Positions 17,962 through 27,353 are shown, numbered from the stretch's first letter. The stretch is 64,000 bases of DNA from Pedobacter sp. D749 (GCF_019317285.1 NZ_CP079218.1:3720001-3784000), one strand, 5' to 3'. Numbers and translations: made by a program. Notes: generated from the sequence alone by a model not told the origin.

Positions 17962-18435
17962 ATGGAAAATTTAGACCTATTGATTATACCCGCAGCAAGA
18001 CAGGGAGAAACAGAAGTATTAAAAGAGCTTATCAAAAGGGGAGCCAACGTTAATGCCAGAGACGAGAAAGGTTATACCCCGTTAATCATCGCCTGTTATA
18101 ATAATCGTTTATCAAGTGCAGAGATCCTCTTAGATGCAGGAGCAGATATAGATGCTGCAGACTATGGCGGCAATACCGCGCTGATGGGGGTTTGCTTTAA
18201 GGGCTATCTGCCCATTGCAGAACTGCTGATTACCAGGGGTGCAAAATTAGATCTCCAACATGGAAATGGCGGAACCGCGCTTATGTTTGCAGCCATGTTC
18301 GGGAGGAACGACCTGTTGAAACTCTTACTTGAAAATGGTGCAGATCCTTCGCTTACCGATATCCGTGGACAGCGTGCCGCAGAGCTTGCAGCCATGCAGG
18401 GCAATGAAGAAGGACTCGCAATTTTACAACATTAA
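17962..18435 (+). CDS. Ankyrin-repeat protein
   Basis: 157 residues, consisting almost wholly of four to five ankyrin repeats: LKELIKRGANVNARDEKGYT (about 21-40), AEILLDAGADIDAADYGGNT, AELLITRGAKLDLQHGNGGT and LKLLLENGADPSLTDIRGQ. No signal peptide or membrane segment is visible, so it is probably a cytosolic protein-binding scaffold. In Pseudomonas aeruginosa the ankyrin protein AnkB is encoded beside katB and supports catalase activity; here katE is about 2 kb away, making a similar role conceivable but unproven. Its stop overlaps by 4 nt the stop of the convergent gene. Confidence 0.9.
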   Translation: MENLDLLIIPAARQGETEVLKELIKRGANVNARDEKGYTPLIIACYNNRLSSAEILLDAGADIDAADYGGNTALMGVCFKGYLPIAELLITRGAKLDLQHGNGGTALMFAAMFGRNDLLKLLLENGADPSLTDIRGQRAAELAAMQGNEEGLAILQH

Positions 18436-19040
18436 GGTCTGCCATCAAGCAGTCCTTTTACCAGCAGTTTCCATTGAGGATAGGACAAACCCAATTTGGC
18501 ACTAAAACCAACAATGAGGTTTCGTGCCCTATCGATCAAATTTCCCTCATCGGTATTCGCCTGCTCGTTCCTGCCATGTTCTTCTGCCCATACCGTAATT
18601 CTATCTCTGCGGATAGTAAAGGTAGAAGTGGCATGGTCTTTTAAAAAATGAGCAATCTGTTCATCTTGATTAAATGGTGAAGGACATGGCCGGACACGCA
18701 TACTGATCATTTCCTGATCACCGTCATGCCGGCTTCCGATCTCTTCAATCTTCACCCAATCAAACCCACCTCCTGATGATGGCCCTGGTCCAGGGATATC
18801 TATTTTAATAAAATCCCCCTCCTGAGCTGATCGAATAGCTTCTGTTCCATCAGGTGCAAAAATTTTAAAGTCTGAAAGTCCGGAGATTTTCCCCCATTCA
18901 TTCACCATGAGTAATCGTTTTGCAGCCGCCGAGAAAAATTCCTGAGCCTGAATAAGGCTGCTCAATTTACGTTCTTCAACCACATCCATCTGGCTTCCGA
19001 TAACCTGTTCGGGTACCAGATTGTTCTTTAGCTTTTTCAT
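18432..19040 (-). CDS. Conserved-looking protein of unknown function
   Basis: About 202 residues from the ATG at 19040 (MKKLKNNLVPEQ); the frame runs to 19151 but that extension is atypical. I do not recognise the family. A mixed helical N-terminal third (VEERKLSSLIQAQEFFSAAA) is followed by a beta-rich section with a conserved-looking GDFIKIDIPGPGPSSGGG loop, then RVRPCPSP and a C-terminal helix after ITVWAEEHGRNE. It is soluble, without a signal peptide. The stop codon overlaps that of the ankyrin gene in convergent orientation, so the 3' ends of the two transcripts must be antisense to each other. Confidence 0.75.
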   Translation of the reverse strand: MKKLKNNLVPEQVIGSQMDVVEERKLSSLIQAQEFFSAAAKRLLMVNEWGKISGLSDFKIFAPDGTEAIRSAQEGDFIKIDIPGPGPSSGGGFDWVKIEEIGSRHDGDQEMISMRVRPCPSPFNQDEQIAHFLKDHATSTFTIRRDRITVWAEEHGRNEQANTDEGNLIDRARNLIVGFSAKLGLSYPQWKLLVKGLLDGRP

Positions 19041-19680
19041 TGTCTTTTCTCTATAGAACCATGCGTTTTTGCGCATGGTTTGATTATTTATTAAAAACAT
19101 GATTAAACCAGATGTGTAATAGCCAAAAAATTTACAAGAAACATGGTCCAAACCAATCCGCTACTTAATCCTTTCGCCTGGGGTAAGCTGATGCAAAAGA
19201 TCTTTCATGGAGATAAGAGCCGGAATAATTAGTCCGGAGTCCTTAACGTAGAGTTCTTAAAGTTTATAGGAAAAGCTATTGGTTCGTGCCTCCACAAACC
19301 AGGGGGCATATAATTCCGCTTTCACTGGCTGATTTTAATAGAAAAGTCGTAAATCTCGACCGGAGCAATCTTACCACGATCGCTAACAGCGTACGCATTA
19401 AGATTGCTTCGTCGGCTGAAAAAGCCTTCCCGCATACGGTAGCTATCGGATGACGAACCTCACAGCTGAAATAAATTGAATATGATGATGGAGAGAGAAT
19501 CATTCCAATAAAAAAAGGAAAAACGTACTCCGGATTATCTTAAACAATAGTTGAGGATTTCAAGCTCCTCACTTTATATATAATTGTTAAACTATTAATT
19601 CTATTATCATCCTATAAATACCATAGAATTGACTTTGCAGACCAGAAGAATATAAAACTAAAACAACGTGTTAATCTCTT
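19041..19680. other. Gene-free region with repeat remnants
   Basis: About 640 nt with no credible gene. It contains the 32-nt dispersed repeat at 19336-19367, a 10-bp inverted repeat (AGCAATCTTA at 19364-19373 with TAAGATTGCT at 19399-19408) and a small TGAGGA/TCCTCA hairpin near 19552-19571. The right-hand end lies just downstream of the response-regulator gene and has no clear terminator. Confidence 0.5.
19336..19367. repeat. Dispersed repeat, CGACCGGAGCA type, second copy
   Basis: It matches 12380-12410 over its whole length apart from a small insertion and two or three substitutions, and begins TAATAGAAAAGTCG. It overlaps a longer hairpin whose arms contain AGCAATCTTA. Confidence 0.6.
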
Positions 19681-20043
19681 TTAATTTAGCAGGGCATTAA
19701 CCGAATCTAAAATATTGTTTAAATCGAAAGGTTTGGCAATAAATTGATTTGCACCTGCATCATTTGCAATCTGTTCTCCATCCCTGCTGGCTGAAATTAC
19801 AATAACCTGCAGGTTCTCATGGCCTGAATGGTTTCTTAATTGATTCAGTACCTCCTGCCCTGAAAGTCTGGGCATCCACAAGTCAAGGATCAATAAATCT
19901 GGTTGTTCCTTATCTATAACCGACTGCACTTTTAAACTATCGTTAACCGAAATAACCGTATGCCCTACTTCCTCCAGAATCATTTCCAACACATCAATAA
20001 TCCCTTCATCATCATCGCAGATGATGATTTTCTTTTTATCCAT
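19681..20043 (-). CDS. Single-domain response regulator (CheY-like)
   Basis: 120 residues, a receiver domain only. The acidic pocket is Asp10-Asp11 (IICDDDEG), the phospho-acceptor Asp54 is in LILDLWMP, a Ser/Thr switch lies in VISAS, and Lys104 is in AKPFD. There is no output domain, so it must act by protein contact or phospho-relay. Its start overlaps the end of the LOV kinase gene by 8 nt, marking that kinase as its cognate partner. Confidence 0.93.
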   Translation of the reverse strand: MDKKKIIICDDDEGIIDVLEMILEEVGHTVISVNDSLKVQSVIDKEQPDLLILDLWMPRLSGQEVLNQLRNHSGHENLQVIVISASRDGEQIANDAGANQFIAKPFDLNNILDSVNALLN

Positions 20044-21589
20044 TCGGTTCCTTTCCTGCCTTAGGTAAGGTAAAACTAAATATAGAGCCTTTGCCTATTT
20101 CGCTCTCTACCCAGAGGGTGCCGTTATGGTTTTTGATGATCTGGTCGCAGATATAGAGACCTATTCCCATCCCTGGAAATTTCTTCTGGATTTCTACTCC
20201 CCGGTAAAACCGATCAAAAACCTTTTTCCTGTCTTCAGGGCTCATTCCCAGGCCAAAATCCCTTACAGATACCTTTACATAATCACTTACATTGGCGATA
20301 TTCACTTCAATTTTATCAGAATCAGGCGCATATTTAATAGCATTTGATAAAAGGTTGCTTACTACCTGGGCGATGTGCGACTCATCAGCCATTACCTCCG
20401 CACCAGTCTGGCCATTCAGTACAATTTGATGCCCGGGAACAGTAGCACGCATACCGTCAACAGCTTCTGCAATCATGTTGTCAAAATCGAATTTTGCCAT
20501 GTGCAGTTCCATATTACCACTTTGGATACGCGAAACGTCAAGCAACTCACTAATTAACGAGTTTAACCGTTCTACATACACAGATACTTTCCGAAAAGTT
20601 GACAGAAATTTTTCACCGGCATTTTCTGGCATCGCGCGTTCCAACAGCTGCACATAACCTTTTATCGTTGTTAGCGGCGTGCGGAGTTCGTGACTGGCGA
20701 TAGATAAAAAATCATCCTTTCTGGTTTCCACCTCACGCTTTTCAGTAATATCTTCAATAGCCAGTAAGATCTGATCTTTAAATTGTCCTTCAAATTCTAC
20801 CCGGTATGCATTCAGGAGCATTAATTTCCTTCCAATATGTGGAAAATCATGCTCAACCTCAAAATCTACAACAGGATTATTGGTTGGCAGGATTTTAACG
20901 AGCAAATCGCGGAGCTTTGGGATATCCCACTGATGGTTCCCTAAATCATATAACTGACGACCTACTGTTTCTTCCTTACTTACCTTAAAGGTTCTCAGAA
21001 AATGATAGTTTGCACTCAATACATTAAAATCAGGATCGAGCACTAAAAGCCCCTCGCGTACAGTTTCAATAATACTCGAAAGGAATGCTTCGCTTTCGCG
21101 AAGTTCCTTTGTGCGTTCCTTGATCCTCTTTTCCATTACCAATTTCTGCTGTCGCAGATCTTCTTCCGAATTCTTTCTCGAAGTTATATCATTCTGAACA
21201 CCTATAAAATGGGTGACCTCGCCTTCCTGATTTTTAACCGGCGACATATAGAGTTCGTTCCAGAACAGGTCGCCATTCTTTTTATAGTTCCTGATTTCTA
21301 CCCGGCATTCCTCACCCTCAATAATACTCTTGGCTAAAATCGCCCTTTCTTTTTGGTTTCGGTCTTGTGCCTGCAGAAACCTGCAGTTATGACCTATAAT
21401 CTCTTTCCTGGAATATCCTGTAATATTTTCAAAGGCTTTATTGCAATAGATAATTGGGTTGTCTGGCTGGGTATGATCGGTGATAATAATGCCAGAAATA
21501 GAGGCATCTAATGCCATGGTCATCAGCTGGAAATTAGATGCGCCTGCATTTCCTGAAAGTTCGAATTTTCGATTGTTAGATGTTTCCAA
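20036..21589 (-). CDS. LOV-domain (blue-light-type) sensor histidine kinase
   Basis: 517 residues, with no membrane segments. The N-terminal PAS domain (about 25-137) is a LOV domain: GHNCRFLQ contains the photoactive Cys69, and the flavin-contacting positions Asn68, Gln73, Asn101 (NYKK), Asn111 (FWN) and Gln132 (GVQND) are all present. A coiled linker (about 138-168) follows, then a second PAS domain (about 168-285), HisKA with His300 (IASHELRTPL), and a HATPase_c domain with N, G1 (FGLGM) and G2 (GMGIGLYI) boxes. It should sense blue light through a flavin-cysteinyl adduct and phosphorylate the overlapping single-domain regulator. Photochemistry is inferred from residues only. Confidence 0.93.
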   Translation of the reverse strand: METSNNRKFELSGNAGASNFQLMTMALDASISGIIITDHTQPDNPIIYCNKAFENITGYSRKEIIGHNCRFLQAQDRNQKERAILAKSIIEGEECRVEIRNYKKNGDLFWNELYMSPVKNQEGEVTHFIGVQNDITSRKNSEEDLRQQKLVMEKRIKERTKELRESEAFLSSIIETVREGLLVLDPDFNVLSANYHFLRTFKVSKEETVGRQLYDLGNHQWDIPKLRDLLVKILPTNNPVVDFEVEHDFPHIGRKLMLLNAYRVEFEGQFKDQILLAIEDITEKREVETRKDDFLSIASHELRTPLTTIKGYVQLLERAMPENAGEKFLSTFRKVSVYVERLNSLISELLDVSRIQSGNMELHMAKFDFDNMIAEAVDGMRATVPGHQIVLNGQTGAEVMADESHIAQVVSNLLSNAIKYAPDSDKIEVNIANVSDYVKVSVRDFGLGMSPEDRKKVFDRFYRGVEIQKKFPGMGIGLYICDQIIKNHNGTLWVESEIGKGSIFSFTLPKAGKEPNG

Positions 21590-22177
21590 TTGATCAGTAT
21601 AAAAATGTGAGTATCTGACTTATATTTTAAATAGTGATTTAATCACGCTTAATGAATTAAATTCATCTTATAACCCATTAAGCGATATTTTGTTTTTTTC
21701 TTCACAACTATAATGCGGTGATATGGGTAAAATATAGACGACTGTTTGAGATCATATCTGTGGGATAAAAATAGATAAACCAAGAATATTTTCTTCTACA
21801 CCTGCTTTGTTTTGCGGCAATCTGAAATACAATTAATTTAAATATCCTGCTAAAATAACTTTTTCAAAACAATTCGGAAACTACATCTGTTAAAAACCCA
21901 CATCTACCTAAAAACTAAAATCGGTTAGTTGAAAATCGATCCGGCTGCCGGTAAGCCCGGCAGCCTAAGTTAAACACCGCGGACATCTTTTTATGATTTA
22001 TCCCTTACTCAATGACATTGACCTGGTAGCCCGCCCTGCGAAACTGAAACCCTATAGTTAGCCATAAATAATATTTTTATGCTGGCTAAAAAAGGGATAA
22101 AACATTTTTCCAAAAATTAATGTTTATCTGCCAATAGCTCCTTTCAGGGAGATGTAACCACTATTATAACGCACAGA
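21590..22177. other. Divergent intergenic region with two hairpins
   Basis: It lies between the LOV kinase (minus) and the PqiA-like gene (plus). A 9-bp inverted repeat (CGCTTAATG at 21646-21654, CATTAAGCG at 21676-21684) is followed on the plus strand by ATATTTTGTTTTTTTC. A GC-rich 9-bp hairpin (GGCTGCCGG at 21943-21951, CCGGCAGCC at 21957-21965) stands out in otherwise AT-rich DNA. The first could be a terminator or an element of the kinase leader; neither role can be settled. No gene was seen. Confidence 0.5.
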
Positions 22178-23500
22178 TTGGAAAAACTCATCAACAAACC
22201 TGCAAAAGGAAAGCTTATTTACCGCATTTTGCTGATCCTTGCATTAGGCGTACTGCTTGTGGCCGAAGGCTTTTTCGGTTTCAGGCTGCATGGATTATCT
22301 GAAAAACAGGAACAGATTAAACACGATTATTCCAGGGTAAATAACATTACCTATGGGCTGTTCTCTGTACAACAGTGGAAAGATAAGGTAGCCGACATTG
22401 TCCACCACCAGGTTTCCAGTCTTAAAATAACCAGCAAACAAAAAAAGATACTACAGGGTGAAGTTGAGCAGGTATTACTGGCACTTATTGATAAGGCAGA
22501 AGCCCTGGTAAACAAACCAAAGAAAACCATCAGTGGCAAGATCCAAAAGTTTGCCATCAAAAATTTTGTCAATTCAGATAGCATTCGTGCGCAGGTACCT
22601 GCATTTGCCAGAAAAATTATTGCGGAAATAGATAATCCAAAAAATAAAAAGCAACTAGGCCGAATGGCTTTGGGCGAGTTTAATGAAATAGCTAAAGAGG
22701 AAAGCCAGGATACAGCATTTGTTGCAAACAATGCTATACTGAAAAAAATTTACCACCAGTATAATGTGTCTTCTAATCAACAGCTAAACCAAAAGCTCAG
22801 CAGTACATTAAGCAGCATTCGGCAACAAACCTACTACTACTGTTTTGGCATGTTGAGCTGTGTAATTGTAGTACTTGCATTCTGGTGGTTCTTACGCAAA
22901 CGCAGAGATTTACATACCACGCTTTTCATTATGTCGTTACTTTTCGCTTTCATCCTTTTAGCTGTGGGCCTAACTGCATCTATGATTGAAGTTGACGCCA
23001 GGATCCGCTCTTTAGATTTTGTTTTACTTGGAGAACACGTTGTTTTTAGCGACCAGGTACTCTTTTTCCAGAGCAAGAGTATTTTAGATGTCGTCCGTGT
23101 ACTGATTAGTCAATCGGCTATAGATTCTGTTCTGGTTGGTGTATTGATCCTGGCTTTCAGTATCCTGTTCCCGGTAGTTAAGCTAACTTCAACAGGTGTG
23201 CATTTACTTGGCGGCAAGCGGTGGGCAGAAAATGGGATCATCAGATATTTTGCCTTTCAATCAGGAAAATGGAGCATGGCAGATGTGATCGTAATTGCTA
23301 TTTTAATGGCATACATTGGCCTTAACGGACTTCTTGAAAACCAGTTGCGTGCATTAAATATCAATAATGATTCGCTTACTATCCTTACGACCAATAACAC
23401 TGCCCTGCAACCGGGCTACATTATTTTTATCTGTTTTGTACTTTACGGATTGATTCTTTCAACAATCCTTAAATCTATTACTCCGCACGACGTGCATTAA
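22178..23500 (+). CDS. PqiA-like membrane protein with large extracytoplasmic domain (copy 1)
   Basis: 440 residues if the TTG at 22178 is the start; no ATG suits the N-terminus, and the next in-frame Met is far inside. A TM helix (about 15-35) is followed by a 180-residue helical, Lys-rich extracytoplasmic region, then four or so TM helices. The C-terminal half carries PqiA-family (paraquat-inducible protein A) landmarks: a membrane segment ending in FPVVKL and GKWSMADVIVIAIL, comparable with the RWSMxDVFV motif. PqiA proteins work with MCE-domain proteins in envelope lipid transport, but no MCE gene is near. A paralogue follows 12 nt downstream. Confidence 0.75.
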   Translation: MEKLINKPAKGKLIYRILLILALGVLLVAEGFFGFRLHGLSEKQEQIKHDYSRVNNITYGLFSVQQWKDKVADIVHHQVSSLKITSKQKKILQGEVEQVLLALIDKAEALVNKPKKTISGKIQKFAIKNFVNSDSIRAQVPAFARKIIAEIDNPKNKKQLGRMALGEFNEIAKEESQDTAFVANNAILKKIYHQYNVSSNQQLNQKLSSTLSSIRQQTYYYCFGMLSCVIVVLAFWWFLRKRRDLHTTLFIMSLLFAFILLAVGLTASMIEVDARIRSLDFVLLGEHVVFSDQVLFFQSKSILDVVRVLISQSAIDSVLVGVLILAFSILFPVVKLTSTGVHLLGGKRWAENGIIRYFAFQSGKWSMADVIVIAILMAYIGLNGLLENQLRALNINNDSLTILTTNNTALQPGYIIFICFVLYGLILSTILKSITPHDVH

Positions 23501-23512
23501 ATCCGAAAATGA

Positions 23513-24862
23513 ATGAGCGAATTGCAAAAAGATAACATCGGTACTCATAACCAGATTAAGCCAGGTCGATCCGGATCAGCGTCTTTTATCCTGATTGCGG
23601 CGCTTTCGCTGTTGTTAGTGGCTGCAGCATACTGTGGATACCGCTTCCGTGCACTTGCCTACGAGCAGAAACACATTAAGGAAGATTATAGTCTTTCCAA
23701 CAACATCACTTTTGGTATATTTTCGGTTGACCGTTGGGGAGATAAAATATCAGCAGTGGTTGATCGTCGGGTAAAGGGCTTTAACCTCAATAAAAGCCAG
23801 AAAGCTGATATGCAGCAAGAAGTTGAAAAACAGTTGCACGGTATGGTAAATAAAGCTGTGGCAGAATTTACCAGGCCTCAGAAAGGGCTTGGAGCGAAAC
23901 TCAAAAAACTTGCTTTCAATACTTTTGTGGATGTAAAAGAGATCCATGCGATGGTTCCATCTTTCTCCCGTACCATCGTTACTAAAGTAACCAGCCCTAA
24001 AAGCTTGAAAAAGTTAAAATCTGTAGCAGTGGGTAAACTTAATGAACTGGAAGCACAAACTTACGACCTGAGCGATCAAACCATCTCATCGGTAGAACAT
24101 AACATTTATCAAAAATATAAGGTAAACAATGCAACTGCTTTTGACAAAACTGTAAATGCAAAACTTAAGCAGATTAAGGGGTTAAGCTATCAATATGCAA
24201 TAGGTATGACCGCTTGCATATTGATTGCCCTGCTGCTCTGGCTAATCTTGCGCAGGCGGGTAGACAGTGAGGTTAGCCTTTTTGTGATCTCATTGCTTTT
24301 TGCTTTTATTTTACTTGCGGTAGGCGTATCTTCTCCCATTATTGAAGTAGATGCGAGAATTAAGACCCTTGAATTTGCATTGCTTGGCGAAAAACTTGTT
24401 TTCAACAATCAGGTGCTCTTTTTTCAAAGTCAGAGTATATTGGGTATTATTGGTACATTGTTAGAACAGCCTAAACCAGATGCAGTATTGGTTGGCATAC
24501 TGCTCATGCTCTTTGTGGTGATATTGCCGCTGTTACGTCTTATTGCCCGTGGGCTACAGGTATCTTGCACTGAATTACTGGGCGATTCAAAATTTATCCG
24601 TTTTCTGGCATTTGACCTCGGCAAATGGGATATGGCTGACGTTATGGTAGTTGGGATAGCCATGACCTATATTGGTCTTAACGGGATATTAAAAAGCCAG
24701 CTATCAGGACTTAATATTGATACTGAGGCCTTGAAAGTGGTTACCGTAAACAACTCTGCGCTACAGCTTGGCTTCTTTATATTTGTTGCTTATGTAGCCT
24801 ATAATATCATCTTATCTTCCATTCTCAAACGCATAGATGAACAAAATGGACCGTGCAATTAG
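23513..24862 (+). CDS. PqiA-like membrane protein (copy 2)
   Basis: 449 residues, a tandem paralogue of the preceding gene with the same order: N-terminal TM (about 24-44), a 180-residue extracytoplasmic domain starting with YSLSNNITFGIFSVDRW, then membrane helices containing the shared IEVDARI, LVFNNQVLFFQSQSIL, ILPLLRL and GKWDMADVMVVGIAM segments. The pair probably arose by duplication and may form a heteromer. The 12-nt spacing means one transcript. Function is inferred only at family level; the extracytoplasmic domain is not recognised. Confidence 0.75.
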   Translation: MSELQKDNIGTHNQIKPGRSGSASFILIAALSLLLVAAAYCGYRFRALAYEQKHIKEDYSLSNNITFGIFSVDRWGDKISAVVDRRVKGFNLNKSQKADMQQEVEKQLHGMVNKAVAEFTRPQKGLGAKLKKLAFNTFVDVKEIHAMVPSFSRTIVTKVTSPKSLKKLKSVAVGKLNELEAQTYDLSDQTISSVEHNIYQKYKVNNATAFDKTVNAKLKQIKGLSYQYAIGMTACILIALLLWLILRRRVDSEVSLFVISLLFAFILLAVGVSSPIIEVDARIKTLEFALLGEKLVFNNQVLFFQSQSILGIIGTLLEQPKPDAVLVGILLMLFVVILPLLRLIARGLQVSCTELLGDSKFIRFLAFDLGKWDMADVMVVGIAMTYIGLNGILKSQLSGLNIDTEALKVVTVNNSALQLGFFIFVAYVAYNIILSSILKRIDEQNGPCN

Positions 24863-25045
24863 CAGAAATTTAAGGTAAAAGAACAGGCATAATTATTGGC
24901 CGAGACCGAGCAATTGAAGAATACCCTTTCGGTGGTGGCTATATTATTCACTTAAAACTAAAACAATCAACTCACTGCTTTTAAAAATCTTATAATTCTG
25001 TAAATTATCAAAATTATTACTTTTGTATTTAAAGGGATATAACCA

Positions 25046-27103
25046 ATGCTAACGAAGACTAACACTTTCAATTTTATATCACTTGCGCCGATACCGATCT
25101 TCATCATTGATCCGGATTCATTGAAATTGGAATACGCAAATGCCCGATTTTTAGATTTAGCGAATGGAAGTCTTAAAAAAATTGAGGAACTGAATCTTAA
25201 TGACATCCTTGGCCAGAACCTATCATCGGCGATCTCTGCCTTCTTTTCGCAGTTGAAAAATCCTTCCGATAATACTTCGGTTCCCGTACAGATTCCTGAT
25301 CCGGAGAGCAATATAGCCCCATTTTCAAGCTACAATTATTTTGCCAGCAGATTAGAAGAAACACCCGGCACCAGGCTGAAAATTGCTGTTTGGTTAATTG
25401 CTAAAACCACGCTTGCAACGGACCCCGATACATCCATCGCTGGTCATCAAACCCTGACAAACCAGCGATCCGGGAACGAAATTCTGTCAGGAATGAAACC
25501 GACAGAAAAGCGTCCAAAAATTGAATATGTGGAAGTGGCTGGTGAAAGCCAGCAAACAGGGGCTGACAATTTACTGGTTGCTAAAGAAGATATTCAAAAA
25601 AGTGAATCGGAGGAAACGGAGCAAGCTTTATCAGAAACCTGGATAGAACTGGAAACCAGCCGGGAATGGTTTAAAAATATGGTTCACTCCTCTCCTGTTG
25701 CGATGTTGATTACCAAGGGTGAAGACATGGTTTTTGATGTGATTAATCATGCCATGCTCAATTTGATTGGCAGAGACACCTCGGTTTTGGGAAAACCCTG
25801 GTTTGAGGCTATCCCCGAATTGGTTGGTCAACCGGTTGTAGATGAACTGTTTTACGCCTACCGCACGGGGATCATCCATCATATACCAGGCGTTGGCATA
25901 TCACTGATAAAAAATGGCGAACCTACATTAGGCTATTATGACCTGACTTATACGCCTTTAAAAGAAAATGGAAAGGTAATCGGACTAATGCAGACTGCCA
26001 CCGACATCACGGAATATGTCACTTCAAAAGATAAACTTCAAAAGGCATATGAACAAATCAGGTTATCTAAAGAGGCTGCACAATTAGGCACTTTCGATAT
26101 GGACATGGCTACCGGCCGGTTACAATGGGACGATCGGTGCAGGCTTTTATTTGGTATAAGCCATTCAAATGAAGTTGATTTTGAGCGGGATTTTTTACAT
26201 AACCTCCATCCGGAAGATTTAGAAAGGATAAATGCAGTTTTAGCTTACGTTTTTGACAAACAGGCCAGTAATGGCATTTACGATGTAGAATACCGGACCA
26301 TTGGATCTGAAGATAAACGCCTCAGGTGGATAAAAGCAAAAGGACAGGTTTATTTTGATGCGAACGATAAACCATTGAGGTTTATAGGTTCGGTGCTGGA
26401 TATTACAGAGCAAAAAGAAGATGAGCAGCGTAAGAATGATTTTATCGGCATGGCGAGCCATGAGCTCAAAACACCGCTTACTTCGATAAATGGTTACCTT
26501 CAGCTATTGCAATATCATGCCCGCCTGCAAAGCGAAGACAGGATGCTTACTACGATTGATAAATCACTAAACCAGGTTAAGCGGATGACCCGTATGATTG
26601 ATGGCTTTTTAAATGTTTCGCGACTGGAATCAGGAAAGATAGCGATTGATAAACAACAATTTGAAATTACAGACTTATTGAAAGAAGTTTACGAAGAAAC
26701 CATGACTTTAACAAAAGGTTATCATGTAAACCTGCACCTTGCCGATGAGATTATGGTTAATGCAGACCGGAACAAATTAAACCAGGTGCTTCAAAACCTG
26801 ATTGGTAACGCCATTAAGTATTCTGATCCGGGAAGCACGGTTAACATACAATACACCGTTGACAATGGCCATATTATCATTAGTATTATTGATCAAGGAA
26901 TAGGGATTAAGCCAGAGCATCAACAAAAACTTTTTGACCGGTATTACAGGGTTGAAAATGACAGCACCATAGCAGGGTTCGGGATAGGGTTATATCTCTG
27001 CGCAGAAATTGTAACCCGTCATCAAGGAAAAATATGGGTGGAGAGTGAATTTGGGAAAGGCAGTACGTTTTCATTCAGTATTCCACTGAGCACTGCCAGC
27101 TAA
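25046..27103 (+). CDS. Multi-PAS sensor histidine kinase, orphan
   Basis: 685 residues, soluble. An N-terminal PAS-like domain (about 5-65) is followed by a low-complexity linker (about 75-200), a PAS domain (about 205-325), a PAS domain of the PAS_3 type with its PAC segment (about 340-457, FIGSVLDITE), HisKA with His472 (GMASHELKTPL) and HATPase_c (NLIGNAIKY, DQGIGI, GFGIGLYL). No response-regulator gene is adjacent, so its partner is encoded elsewhere. No flavin-binding LOV motif is seen in its PAS domains. The kinase half closely resembles the LOV kinase 4 kb away, suggesting a common ancestor for this part. Confidence 0.92.
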   Translation: MLTKTNTFNFISLAPIPIFIIDPDSLKLEYANARFLDLANGSLKKIEELNLNDILGQNLSSAISAFFSQLKNPSDNTSVPVQIPDPESNIAPFSSYNYFASRLEETPGTRLKIAVWLIAKTTLATDPDTSIAGHQTLTNQRSGNEILSGMKPTEKRPKIEYVEVAGESQQTGADNLLVAKEDIQKSESEETEQALSETWIELETSREWFKNMVHSSPVAMLITKGEDMVFDVINHAMLNLIGRDTSVLGKPWFEAIPELVGQPVVDELFYAYRTGIIHHIPGVGISLIKNGEPTLGYYDLTYTPLKENGKVIGLMQTATDITEYVTSKDKLQKAYEQIRLSKEAAQLGTFDMDMATGRLQWDDRCRLLFGISHSNEVDFERDFLHNLHPEDLERINAVLAYVFDKQASNGIYDVEYRTIGSEDKRLRWIKAKGQVYFDANDKPLRFIGSVLDITEQKEDEQRKNDFIGMASHELKTPLTSINGYLQLLQYHARLQSEDRMLTTIDKSLNQVKRMTRMIDGFLNVSRLESGKIAIDKQQFEITDLLKEVYEETMTLTKGYHVNLHLADEIMVNADRNKLNQVLQNLIGNAIKYSDPGSTVNIQYTVDNGHIIISIIDQGIGIKPEHQQKLFDRYYRVENDSTIAGFGIGLYLCAEIVTRHQGKIWVESEFGKGSTFSFSIPLSTAS

Positions 27104-27353
27104 ATACCTTCAAACTCATCTGGTTAAAAAACGACCAAATCGCAATGGCCAAAGTTTATGCTTGTCCGGGTAATAGTATTTGATAAAATAGTTATCAAAC
27201 ATATAACTGAAAGCAGATTGATACAAAGAGCAGCATTTATTAAAGATTTTGGAAATGAGCAGTTCAACTCCTGTGGCAGATTATAGTCCCGCTATCTCTT
27301 CAAGTCCTCACTCATGCCTCGTTCCATGAAATGGACAAGTTTTGCAACTACGG

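Noticed and set aside
19401..19440. Possible tRNA or small RNA in the gap near 19.4 kb
   Set aside because: The hairpin is part of a dispersed repeat shared with 12.4 kb and 17.8 kb; no cloverleaf or acceptor end was seen.
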